Assembly (NCBI RefSeq): GCF_003651245.1
Contig: NZ_RAPE01000002.1
Location: forward strand, 1 to 64,000
Origin: Roseovarius spongiae
GTDB taxonomy: Bacteria; Pseudomonadota; Alphaproteobacteria; Rhodobacterales; Rhodobacteraceae
Length of the DNA stretch: 64,000 nucleotides
Direction of reading: 5' to 3'
Below are positions 15,818 to 23,596 of the stretch, piece by piece. Under the pieces are notes generated by a model that saw only the letters and a program-made list of their open reading frames with translations, was not told the origin of the DNA and ran no database searches. A program made the translations under genes and the position numbers. The stretch's first letter is position 1. Each line of letters starts with the position of its first letter.

Positions 15818-16874
15818 CGACATCGCCACGGCCGACCCGCCTGACCGCGCCGCGGCGGCGCGGCGACTGAGCCTCTGGCTCGGGCTGGCGCTGCTCGCGA
15901 CCATGACCGCCAGCCTGGCCACGGGGGCGGCGGGCGCGTCGCTCTGGGCGGCCCTGGGCGATCTGGCGCAGGGAAGGCCGCTTTCCCGCATGGATGAAAC
16001 CATCCTCTGGAGCATCCGCCTGCCGCGCACCCTGATGGGCGCGCTCGTGGGCGCGGCGCTGGCGACCTCCGGCGCGGTGATGCAGGGGCTGTTCCGCAAC
16101 CCGCTGGCCGATCCGGGGCTGGTGGGCGTCAGCGCCGGGGCAGGGCTGGGCGCGATTTCCGCCATCGTGCTGGGCGGGGCGCTGCCGGCGGGCGCGATGG
16201 CGCTGGCGGGCGCGCATCTCGTGCCGCTCGCCGCCTTCGCGGGAAGCTGGGCGACGACCTTGCTGCTCTACCGCGTTTCGACGCGCGGCGGACGCACATC
16301 CGTTGCGACCATGCTGCTGGCCGGGATCGCGCTGGCCGCGCTCGCCATGGCGCTGTCGGGGCTGATGATCCACGCCGCGGACGATCAGCAATTGCGCGAC
16401 CTCACGTTCTGGCAGCTCGGCTCGCTCGCCGGGGCGACCTGGGGCAAGCTGCTGGCCAGCGCGCCGATCATCCTGCTGGCGCTCATGGGCGCGCCGTTCC
16501 TCGCGCGGGGACTCAACGCGCTGGCGCTCGGCGAGGCGGCGGCGGGGCATCTGGGCGTCCCGGTGCAGCGGGTCAAGAACCTCGCGGTGCTCAGCGTCGC
16601 CGCCGCCACCGGCGCCGCCGTGGCGGTGTCCGGCGGGATCGGTTTCGTCGGCATCGTCGTGCCGCACCTGCTGCGGCTGGCCTCGGGGCCGGATCACCGG
16701 ATGCTGTTGCCCAACGCGGCGCTGCTGGGGGCGAGCCTGCTGCTCGGGGCGGACATGATCAGCCGCACCATCATCGCGCCGGCCGAGCTGCCCATCGGCA
16801 TCGTCACCGCGATCCTCGGCGCGCCGGTTTTCCTGTGGATCCTGCTGCGCCGCCGCATGGTGGTGGACCTGTGA
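15798..16874 (+). CDS. hmuU: Haem ABC transporter permease HmuU (FecCD family)
   Basis: This 358-residue FecCD-family permease has about ten hydrophobic helices. Family blocks include RLPRTLMGALVGAALATSGA, QGLFRNPLADPGLVGVSAGA and FVGIVVPHLLRLASGPDHR, the last being the ATPase-coupling region. It transports haem across the inner membrane with HmuV. ATG 15798 lies inside the end of hmuT, giving the usual N-terminal length. It overlaps the hmuV start (GTG 16871). Confidence 0.9.
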   Translation: MTLARCDDIATADPPDRAAAARRLSLWLGLALLATMTASLATGAAGASLWAALGDLAQGRPLSRMDETILWSIRLPRTLMGALVGAALATSGAVMQGLFRNPLADPGLVGVSAGAGLGAISAIVLGGALPAGAMALAGAHLVPLAAFAGSWATTLLLYRVSTRGGRTSVATMLLAGIALAALAMALSGLMIHAADDQQLRDLTFWQLGSLAGATWGKLLASAPIILLALMGAPFLARGLNALALGEAAAGHLGVPVQRVKNLAVLSVAAATGAAVAVSGGIGFVGIVVPHLLRLASGPDHRMLLPNAALLGASLLLGADMISRTIIAPAELPIGIVTAILGAPVFLWILLRRRMVVDL

Positions 16875-17653
16875 CCTTCACCGGCCGCGACATAGGCGTG
16901 AAGCTCGGCCGCAGCACGATCCTGCACGGCGTCGATTTCAGCGCGCAGGCCGGGCAACTGACGGCCATCGTCGGCCCCAACGGGTCGGGCAAGAGCACGT
17001 TGCTGCGCGCGCTCTGCGGAGAGGTGGCGCGCTCGGGCCGGGTCGCGATCAACAGACGCGATGTGGATCACCTCAAGGGCTGGGAACTGGCGGGGATGCG
17101 CGCGGTGCTGCCGCAGGCGGCGACGCTGGCCTTCCCCTTCACCGTGATCGAGGTGATCCGCCTTGGCCTGACGGCGGGCGCCTCGGCGGGGCGCGACCGG
17201 CTGCCGTTGCGCGCGCTCGACGCGGTGGGGCTGGCCGGCTATGGCGGGCGGTTCTACCAGGAGCTGTCGGGCGGAGAGCAGCAGCGCGTGCAACTGGCCC
17301 GCGTGCTGACCCAGGTGTGGGAGCCCGTGGCGCATGGCGCCCCGCGCTGGCTGCTGCTGGACGAGCCGGTTTCGAGCCTCGACATCGGCCACCAGTTGAT
17401 GGTGATGCAGCTCTTGCGCGCCTATGCGGCGCGCGGCGGCGGGGTGATCGCGGTGATGCATGACCTGAACCTGACGGCGATGTACGCCGATGCCGTGACC
17501 ATGGTGCACCGGGGGCGCATCGCCGCCACCGGCGCCCCCGCCGAGGTGCTGACCGACGCCACGCTTTCGCGCGCCTATGGCTGCACGCTGCGCGTCAATT
17601 GCGCGCCGCAGCAGGGGGGCACCTGGCTGCTGCCGCATGCGGCGACACTGTGA
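16871..17653 (+). CDS. hmuV: Haem ABC transporter ATPase HmuV
   Basis: This 260-residue ATPase has Walker A GPNGSGKST (about 37-45), Q-loop LPQAATL, signature LSGGEQQRVQLARVL and Walker B WLLLDEPVSSLD, then the switch histidine in VMHDLNLT. GTG at 16871 overlaps the hmuU stop and begins TFTGRDIGVKLG; longer starts would run far into hmuU. It powers haem import with HmuTU and is the last gene of hmuSTUV before a 205-bp gap and the receptor gene. Confidence 0.9.
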   Translation: MTFTGRDIGVKLGRSTILHGVDFSAQAGQLTAIVGPNGSGKSTLLRALCGEVARSGRVAINRRDVDHLKGWELAGMRAVLPQAATLAFPFTVIEVIRLGLTAGASAGRDRLPLRALDAVGLAGYGGRFYQELSGGEQQRVQLARVLTQVWEPVAHGAPRWLLLDEPVSSLDIGHQLMVMQLLRAYAARGGGVIAVMHDLNLTAMYADAVTMVHRGRIAATGAPAEVLTDATLSRAYGCTLRVNCAPQQGGTWLLPHAATL

Positions 17654-17761
17654 AGACATCGGGCCGACAGCAGGGGCGACCCGCCATGAAACATGCGAAA
17701 AAGCCTGTATTTCCTGCTGTTCGGCTTGACATCCCCGCACGGCGACGGCAAGGACCACCCA

Positions 17762-17783
17762 AACCTTAGTGAAATACTAGGTT
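17762..17783. promoter_or_regulatory. Imperfect dyad upstream of hmuR (candidate iron/haem operator)
   Basis: AACCTTAGT (17762-17770) and ACTAGGTT (17776-17783) are inverted except for one extra base, separated by GAAAT. The site lies 76-97 bp before the hmuR start and 30 bp after a TTGACA (17726-17731) that could be a -35 element. Haem receptors are normally iron-repressed, so Fur/Mur, Irr or RirA control is plausible. The dyad does not match a consensus I can name with confidence. Confidence 0.35.
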
Positions 17784-17858
17784 AATGCCAGCCTCCGCCA
17801 GCCTCAACACCTGCGAACATGATCCCGCGCCAGGCGCGGACGGAACACGAGGACGGCA

Positions 17859-19883
17859 ATGACGGTATTTTTGGGCACTCGCAAACTGAGAACACTTCTG
17901 CTGAGCGGGGCCGCGGCGACGCTCGCCGCGCAAGGCGCGCACGCGCAGGAGGGCGCCGCCAAGGCGACCGACCTCGGCACCATCACCCTCCTGGGCACGG
18001 GGCTCGAAACCACGGTGTTCGAGAACCCCTCGGCCGTATCGGTCGTGGACGAAGAGGAAATCTCGCGCATCCCCCCGGCGCGCGTGGCCGATTACCTCAA
18101 GGACATCCCCGGCGTGCGGGTCGAGGAACAGGGCATCACCCGCATCCGCATCCGCGGCGAAGAGGCGCGGCGCGTGCGCATCCTCGTCAACGGGCAGGCG
18201 ATCACCGATCACACCACCTACGGCCCGCCAGTGGTGGTGGACCCGGCCACGGTCGAACGGATCGAGGTGGTGCGCGGCGCGTCCTCGGTGATCAGCGGCC
18301 AGCGCGCCATCGGCGGCACGATCAACATCATCACCAAGCGCGGGACGGACAAGCCGTTCGAGGCGTCCACCACGCTCAGCTATTTCGGCGCGACCGAGGG
18401 CTGGCGGGTCTCCAACTCGATCGCCGGGCGGCAGGGCGGGTTCACCTGGCGGCTGAGCCAGGGCAAATCCGACCTCGGCAACCGCCACGCCGCCGGGGTG
18501 GGCGAACTCGTGCCCTCGGGCGTGGAGGATCAGAACTGGTCCGGCTACATGGGCTACGAGACCGGCAACCACTCCTTCGGGGTCGAGGCGCAGGCCTTCG
18601 ACCTGTCGTCGGATGTCTACACGGGCGATCCGAATTTCTCGATCGACCTGCCCAAACGCGACCTGCGCAAGATCGGCGTCTTCTACGAGGGCACGAACCT
18701 GACGCCGTGGATGACCTCGCTGAAGATAGACGCCTTCGGTCAGACCATCGACCGCGAGTTCCGCAACCGCATCGCGCCGTCGCCGTTCGCGCCGGTGATC
18801 GAGACGCTCAACAGCGACAAGCAGGAAACCTACGGCGTCAACGTTTCGGCCGAACTGCGCTTTGCCGACAACATCCGCACCATCGTCGGGGCGCAATACG
18901 AGAACGACTTTCTCGACGTGGACGCGAGCAGCCGGATCACCCCGCCCGGCGCTCCCTTCCCGCCGCCGCCGACGCTGCGCCGGGACGAGGCGCGCATCAA
19001 GACAACCTCGATCTACGCGCAGAACGAAATCACGCTGTCGCCGCAATGGGCGCTGCATTTCGGCGGGCGCTACTACAATGTCGAGGCCGAGCTCGAGCAA
19101 AGCAACACCGCGCCGCTGTCGAAGAACACGGATGACCGGTTCCTCGCCAGCGCGGGCGTGGTCTGGACCCCGAACGACACATGGGCGCTGCGCGGCCTGT
19201 TCTCGCAGGGCTACAACTACCCGACGCTGAACCAGCTCTTCACCCAGACCACGGCGGGCGGGCAGCTGACCCTGCCCAATCCGGACCTGAAGCCCGAGAC
19301 GGCGGATAATTTCGAACTCGGCGCGCGGTTCGACAACGGCGCGACCATTGTCGACGCGACGCTGTTCTACACCGACGCCAAGGACTACATCATCCGCCAG
19401 GCCCTTCCCCCCGCCGGCGGACCGCCCCGCGCGCAATATCGCAACGTCGAGGGCGCCGAAACGGTGGGGTTCGAGATCTACGCCGAACACGACCTCGGCA
19501 ACGGCCTGACGCCCTACGCTTCGGGGGCGATCATCAATCGCGAACTGGACTACGGCAACGGGTTCTCGACCTCCGACAGCGGCACGCCGGGCCTCTCGGG
19601 CACGATCGGGCTGCGCAAGGATTTCGATTTCCGCGGCATGCCCGCTTCGTTCGACGTCTTCGCGACGGGCGAAAGCAGCGCGAAACTACGCGATGACGCG
19701 GGGCTCGTGACCAATCGCGCGGGCGGCTGGACCACGGTCAACCTGCGCGGCTCGCTGGATCTGACCGAGAACGCCTCGCTGACGGTGCAGTTCAACAACA
19801 TCCTCGACAAGAGCTACGAGCCCTTCGGCCAGATCGCGGGCGGCGAGCGCAGCGTCGATGTCGTTCTGTCGTCCCGGTTCTGA
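17859..19883 (+). CDS. hmuR: TonB-dependent haem/haemoglobin receptor
   Basis: This 674-residue outer-membrane receptor has a signal peptide (about residues 1-30, ending AQGAHAQ). The plug domain begins after TDLGTITLLGTG and contains DYLKDIPGVRVEEQGITRIRIRGEE. A beta-barrel of alternating hydrophobic strands ends at VDVVLSSRF, with terminal Phe as in most outer-membrane proteins. The barrel segment GAQYENDFLDVDAS and NPDLKPETADNFELG are typical of haem receptors. It has its own leader region 205 bp after hmuV and probably delivers haem to HmuTUV with TonB/ExbBD encoded elsewhere. Confidence 0.88.
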   Translation: MTVFLGTRKLRTLLLSGAAATLAAQGAHAQEGAAKATDLGTITLLGTGLETTVFENPSAVSVVDEEEISRIPPARVADYLKDIPGVRVEEQGITRIRIRGEEARRVRILVNGQAITDHTTYGPPVVVDPATVERIEVVRGASSVISGQRAIGGTINIITKRGTDKPFEASTTLSYFGATEGWRVSNSIAGRQGGFTWRLSQGKSDLGNRHAAGVGELVPSGVEDQNWSGYMGYETGNHSFGVEAQAFDLSSDVYTGDPNFSIDLPKRDLRKIGVFYEGTNLTPWMTSLKIDAFGQTIDREFRNRIAPSPFAPVIETLNSDKQETYGVNVSAELRFADNIRTIVGAQYENDFLDVDASSRITPPGAPFPPPPTLRRDEARIKTTSIYAQNEITLSPQWALHFGGRYYNVEAELEQSNTAPLSKNTDDRFLASAGVVWTPNDTWALRGLFSQGYNYPTLNQLFTQTTAGGQLTLPNPDLKPETADNFELGARFDNGATIVDATLFYTDAKDYIIRQALPPAGGPPRAQYRNVEGAETVGFEIYAEHDLGNGLTPYASGAIINRELDYGNGFSTSDSGTPGLSGTIGLRKDFDFRGMPASFDVFATGESSAKLRDDAGLVTNRAGGWTTVNLRGSLDLTENASLTVQFNNILDKSYEPFGQIAGGERSVDVVLSSRF

Positions 19884-19904
19884 TCATCTCAAGGGAGAAA
19901 TCCG

Positions 19905-20264
19905 ATGCTGAAGACCGCCCTTCTCATCCTGACGCTAGGCCCGGACGGCGCGACCCACATGGCGCTGAGCGAGGCCGACAGCCTCGCCGACTGCGTCGCC
20001 AAGGCCGAATCGGTCGGGGCGATCCTGACCGGCGCGGGCTATGACATCCAGGCGATGCGCTGTGGGCAGACCGATCTCGCCCTGACGCCCTACCAGCACG
20101 GGCGCGACGCGGACGACATGCAATGGCGCTACCGCGTGGTTGTGAAGGGCGCATCGCTCGAGGACGGGTTCACCGCCCGGCCTGTGGCGCCGGGCGTCTG
20201 TCGGGCAAACGGTGACGAAAACGTCTTCTGCGCCGTCTCCGCGCAGGGGCCGGCGACGGACTGA
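19905..20264 (+). CDS. Small cysteine-containing protein beside hmuR, unknown function
   Basis: This 119-residue protein starts 21 bp after the hmuR stop behind AGGGAGAAATCC. It has a short hydrophobic start (MLKTALLILTLG) that may be a cleaved leader or just an N-terminal strand. Four cysteines follow (LADCVA, AMRCGQ, GVCRA, VFCAV), compatible with two disulfides in the periplasm. I do not recognise the family. Close spacing suggests co-transcription with the receptor, so a link to haem capture is possible but only inferred. Confidence 0.6.
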   Translation: MLKTALLILTLGPDGATHMALSEADSLADCVAKAESVGAILTGAGYDIQAMRCGQTDLALTPYQHGRDADDMQWRYRVVVKGASLEDGFTARPVAPGVCRANGDENVFCAVSAQGPATD

Positions 20265-20601
20265 CCCGACGACAGGATCGAACAGCGCCTCGACGCGGCC
20301 GATGCCGGGATCGAGGCGCGCGAATCGCGGCTTGAAGGTGCGCGAAACCGGCGTCAGCGGACGCATCATGCCAAGGCATTGAGCGAACCGTCAGTTGGCG
20401 GCGTGGGGAGAACGCCGAACCAGGACTCGAAGTTCGCAAGAAGAAATGGCGCGCATTCTGTGATACCCTAGGGGTGTCGACTCAGTGATCAGTGGGTGGA
20501 CAGGAAAAGACGTCAGCCGTGCGCCGATGACGATTTCAGATGATCCGGGCTCTCTTCGGCGCGCAGAATCTTGACGTTGTGAAACCCCGAGGGAGGCTGC
20601 A
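20265..20601. other. Non-coding gap before soxC, no gene recognised
   Basis: This 337-bp gap has no convincing reading frame. A minus-strand reading over 20265-20369 is open but resembles nothing I know. The right half has lower GC and contains a TGATCA-centred stretch around 20487-20500, and a good GGGAGGC Shine-Dalgarno for soxC. The soxC promoter should lie in 20440-20590, but no clear -35/-10 pair was found. Confidence 0.4.
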
Positions 20602-21978
20602 ATGTCCGAAACCGAACGATTTCCCGCGTCCATGTATGGCCCCGCCGAGAGGCGGATGGCCGAGGCCCTTGTCGAGATCGAGCGCCAGGCTCTTGCGGAG
20701 GCTGAAGAATGTGACTGCAAGGAAGGCATGTTCAACGGTCTCACGCGGCGCGGCCTCTTGATGGGCGGCGTCGCTATCGGCGGCAGCGCCTTGGCCGGCG
20801 GCCGCGCCCGTGCCGAGGCGCCTCCGGGCGCGATCGAGTATGACGTGCAGCCCGACCCGACCAAGGAGCAGGGGCGGCTCATCCTCGATGACGGCGGCTA
20901 TGGCTCGCGTTCGCAATTCGAGAACGAGGTGCGCTGGCGCTATCCGACGGCCAGCCTCGATTCTAGCTGGTCGATGACGCCGCTGGCTTCGGGTCGCGGG
21001 ATGATCACCCCTTCCGGCCTGCATTTCGAAAGGCATCACGCGGGAATTCCCACGATCGATCCGCAAACGCATGAGTTGATCCTGCACGGGATGGTCGACC
21101 AGCCGCTGCGCTTCACCATGGACGATCTGAAGCGATTGCCCTCGGTCAGCAAGATCCATTTCATCGAATGTTCCGGGAACGGACTGACCGAATGGGCCAA
21201 GCCGACGCTCAAGACGGTGCAGGGCACGCACGGTCTGACCTCGACCTCCGAATGGACCGGCGTGCGCCTGTCCACCGTGCTGGAAATGGCCGGCGTGCAG
21301 GACAAGGCGGCATGGATCCTGGCCGAAGGCTCCGACGCTGCCGTGATGACTCGCTCCGTGCCGATCGACAAGGCGATGGACGACGCCATCCTCGCCTATG
21401 CCCAGAACGGCGAGGCGTTGCGCCCAGAGCAGGGCTACCCCCTGCGCCTGCTATTGCCCGGCTACGAGGGCAACACGCATATCAAGTGGCTGCGCCGGCT
21501 CGAAGTGAGCGACAAGCCGTTCATGACGCGTGAGGAAACGTCGAAATACACCGATCTCATGCCGGACGGGACAGCGCGCCAGTTCTCGCTGGAAATGGAG
21601 GCGAAATCGGTCATCACCTTCCCGTCGGGCGCCATGAAACTGCCCCGGCCCGGGTTTTACGAGGTGACAGGCATCGCATGGTCGGGACGCGGAAAGATCA
21701 CCAAGGTCGAAGTCTCCACCGACGGCGGAGCGACATGGCGGGAGGCCGCGCTCGACGGGCCGGTCCTGTCAATATGCCACACACGGTTTCGCCTGCCCTG
21801 GACATGGGCCGGAGAGGAGGCCGTGCTGCAAAGCCGCGCAATCGACGAGACGGGATATGTGCAGCCGACGATGGAACAGCTGGTCGCCGTGCGCGGTCTG
21901 AAATCGGTCTATCATCTGAACGCGATCCAGAGCTGGCATGTCGCGCCGGACGGGGAGGTGACCAATGTTCACGCGTAA
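20602..21978 (+). CDS. soxC: SoxC-like sulfite dehydrogenase, molybdopterin subunit
   Basis: This 458-residue protein has a twin-arginine leader, unusually far in (LTRRGLLMGGVAIGG at about 48-62), preceded by a charged 45-residue extension with CDC at 37-39. The mature part has the sulfite-oxidase fold: RHHAGIPTIDP, FIECSGNG with Cys190 as the likely molybdenum ligand, EWTGVRLS and YPLRLLLPGYEGN. The C-terminal dimerisation domain begins about residue 340. The order and wording of these blocks fit SoxC better than SorA or YedY. It overlaps the cytochrome gene by 14 bp. soxXYZAB are not nearby. Confidence 0.85.
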   Translation: MSETERFPASMYGPAERRMAEALVEIERQALAEAEECDCKEGMFNGLTRRGLLMGGVAIGGSALAGGRARAEAPPGAIEYDVQPDPTKEQGRLILDDGGYGSRSQFENEVRWRYPTASLDSSWSMTPLASGRGMITPSGLHFERHHAGIPTIDPQTHELILHGMVDQPLRFTMDDLKRLPSVSKIHFIECSGNGLTEWAKPTLKTVQGTHGLTSTSEWTGVRLSTVLEMAGVQDKAAWILAEGSDAAVMTRSVPIDKAMDDAILAYAQNGEALRPEQGYPLRLLLPGYEGNTHIKWLRRLEVSDKPFMTREETSKYTDLMPDGTARQFSLEMEAKSVITFPSGAMKLPRPGFYEVTGIAWSGRGKITKVEVSTDGGATWREAALDGPVLSICHTRFRLPWTWAGEEAVLQSRAIDETGYVQPTMEQLVAVRGLKSVYHLNAIQSWHVAPDGEVTNVHA

Positions 21979-22633
21979 TCTGACACTCATCTGCGCCATC
22001 TCGGCGCTGGCCCTGCCGGGGTGGGCGCAGGATGCTTCCCGCACCTCGGCCGCGCTGCCCGAAACGCTGGAGGACACGGGCGAGCGCGCTCCGATGGAAG
22101 TGCCGAAATCCAGCGCGGCGGAGATCCCTGATATCGCGCCCGCCAAGAACGTCTTTGGCGTCGGCCAGCCCGCCACCGAAGAGCAGATTGCAGCGATCGA
22201 CATCGACGTGATGCCGGACGGGCGCGGCCTGCCCGAGGGCAGCGGCACCTATGCGGAGGGCGAGGAACTCTACGAGACGATCTGCGCCGCCTGCCACGGC
22301 TCGGACATGATGGGCGTTGCGGAGCTGGGTGCGCCCCGGCTCATCGGCGGCCGCGGCACGCTGGCCAGTGACGCGCCGGTCAAGACGGTCGAGAGCTACT
22401 GGCCCTACGCCAGCACTTTCTTCGACTATACGCACCGCGCCATGCCCATGACCGAACCCGGATCGCTCAGCGCGGATGAGGTCTATGCAATCAGCGCCTA
22501 TGTGCTGGGCAAGGCCGGTATCACCAGCACCGAACCGGACAGCGTTATGGACGCCGCCGCGATGGCCGAAGTGGAGATGCCCAATGCGGATGGCTTCGTG
22601 TCCGACCCGCGCCCCGATGTGGGGGAAGAATAG
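21965..22633 (+). CDS. soxD: Mono-haem c-type cytochrome partner of SoxC (short SoxD-like)
   Basis: This 222-residue exported cytochrome has a leader (MFTRNLTLICAISALALPGWA) and one haem site CAACH (Cys107, Cys110, His111), with HRAMPMTEPG as the likely Met ligand region. An 80-residue proline/acidic segment precedes the haem domain. The well-studied SoxD is about 380 residues with two haem domains; only the first type of domain is present here and the C-terminal one is missing. No second CxxCH is found downstream. It would take electrons from the SoxC-like molybdenum centre to the respiratory chain. Confidence 0.8.
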   Translation: MFTRNLTLICAISALALPGWAQDASRTSAALPETLEDTGERAPMEVPKSSAAEIPDIAPAKNVFGVGQPATEEQIAAIDIDVMPDGRGLPEGSGTYAEGEELYETICAACHGSDMMGVAELGAPRLIGGRGTLASDAPVKTVESYWPYASTFFDYTHRAMPMTEPGSLSADEVYAISAYVLGKAGITSTEPDSVMDAAAMAEVEMPNADGFVSDPRPDVGEE

Positions 22634-22780
22634 CCGCCAAAGAGTTCAAATGCGGCCCTGAAAGCGCCCAAACCTGCACCGCTGGTCGTTGAAAAGGGCC
22701 GCAACGCTACAATAAGGACGGTCGCGGGGGCCTGACGCCAACCTGCGCCAAATTCCGGTTCGCGCGTCCCGCGATTGTCA

Positions 22781-22804
22781 AGCTTGCCGTATTCTCGGCA
22801 AGCT
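22781..22804. promoter_or_regulatory. Perfect hairpin/dyad ahead of the YczE-type gene
   Basis: AGCTTGCCG (22781-22789) and CGGCAAGCT (22796-22804) form a perfect 9-bp inverted repeat around a 6-base loop, 31 bp upstream of the ATG at 22836. There is no T-run. It could be a repressor operator or a leader hairpin of the membrane-protein gene, or a late terminator of soxCD (148 bp after its stop). Confidence 0.35.
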
Positions 22805-22835
22805 GGCACAAGCTCGGGTCACGTGTCATTTCCAC

Positions 22836-23531
22836 ATGGATGTCGCCTTGGCTTTTCGTTCGGTCACGTCTGTCCCGAGACTGCGATGGAGTTCGCCAAA
22901 GGCGTTCACCATGAGACCGCCGCTGGCGTCGGTCGCGTTTCTCGTCATTGGCCTGGTCGTCTTCGGCCTCGGCGAGGCGCTCCTGGTCGCCGCAGGCGTC
23001 GGCGTGAGCCCCTGGACCGTGTTCGCCCAAGGCGTGACCAATGTCACGGGCTGGAGCCTGGGATTCGCCACCTTCGTCATCAGCGTATCGGTCCTGGGCC
23101 TCTGGATTCCGCTCAGGCAGGCGCCGGGCATGGGAACGATCCTCAACGCGATCATCGTCGCGCTGGTGCTGGAATTTGCGCTGCCCTATCTGCCCGGCTT
23201 TCAAAGCTATCTCGCGAATGCCGCGCTGGCGCTGACCGGTGTGTTCGTGACCGGATTCGGCGGGGCGATCTACCTGATCGCGAACCTGGGTCCGGGCCCG
23301 AGGGACGGCCTCATGACAGGGCTTCAGCGCGTCACCGGACAGCCGATCGCGCGCGTGCGCACGTTCCTCGAGTTGACGGTCGTCGCGATCGGTTGGGCGC
23401 TGGGCGGCACGCTCGGCCTCGGCACCGTCTTCTTTGCGCTGGGCATCGGGCCGGCGATGGCGATGGGGATGCAAATCCTGCAATCTCGCAGCGTCGCGCG
23501 GCAACAACAGACGGGCCGCCGTGACGCTTGA
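22836..23531 (+). CDS. YczE/YitT-type integral membrane protein
   Basis: This 231-residue protein has five to six hydrophobic helices and the family block GLGEALLVAAGVGVSPWTVFAQG near the start, followed by NLGPGPRDGLMTGL around residues 150-163. YczE-like proteins are widespread membrane proteins of unknown function, often with a nearby transcriptional regulator, which is not the case here. ATG 22836 keeps the RLRWSS segment that I expect at the family N-terminus; ATG 22911 is an alternative. Confidence 0.75.
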   Translation: MDVALAFRSVTSVPRLRWSSPKAFTMRPPLASVAFLVIGLVVFGLGEALLVAAGVGVSPWTVFAQGVTNVTGWSLGFATFVISVSVLGLWIPLRQAPGMGTILNAIIVALVLEFALPYLPGFQSYLANAALALTGVFVTGFGGAIYLIANLGPGPRDGLMTGLQRVTGQPIARVRTFLELTVVAIGWALGGTLGLGTVFFALGIGPAMAMGMQILQSRSVARQQQTGRRDA

Positions 23532-23596
23532 CTGGCGCGGCCGGCAGGCGGGGGCGCGGCCCGTTCAGGATATCGGTGCCCGAGGCATCCGCCCGC

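Noticed and set aside
14648..16697. Long minus-strand frames over hmuS, hmuT and hmuU
   Set aside because: Low-complexity Arg/Ala/Gly products; the plus-strand genes have overlapping starts and stops and family motifs.
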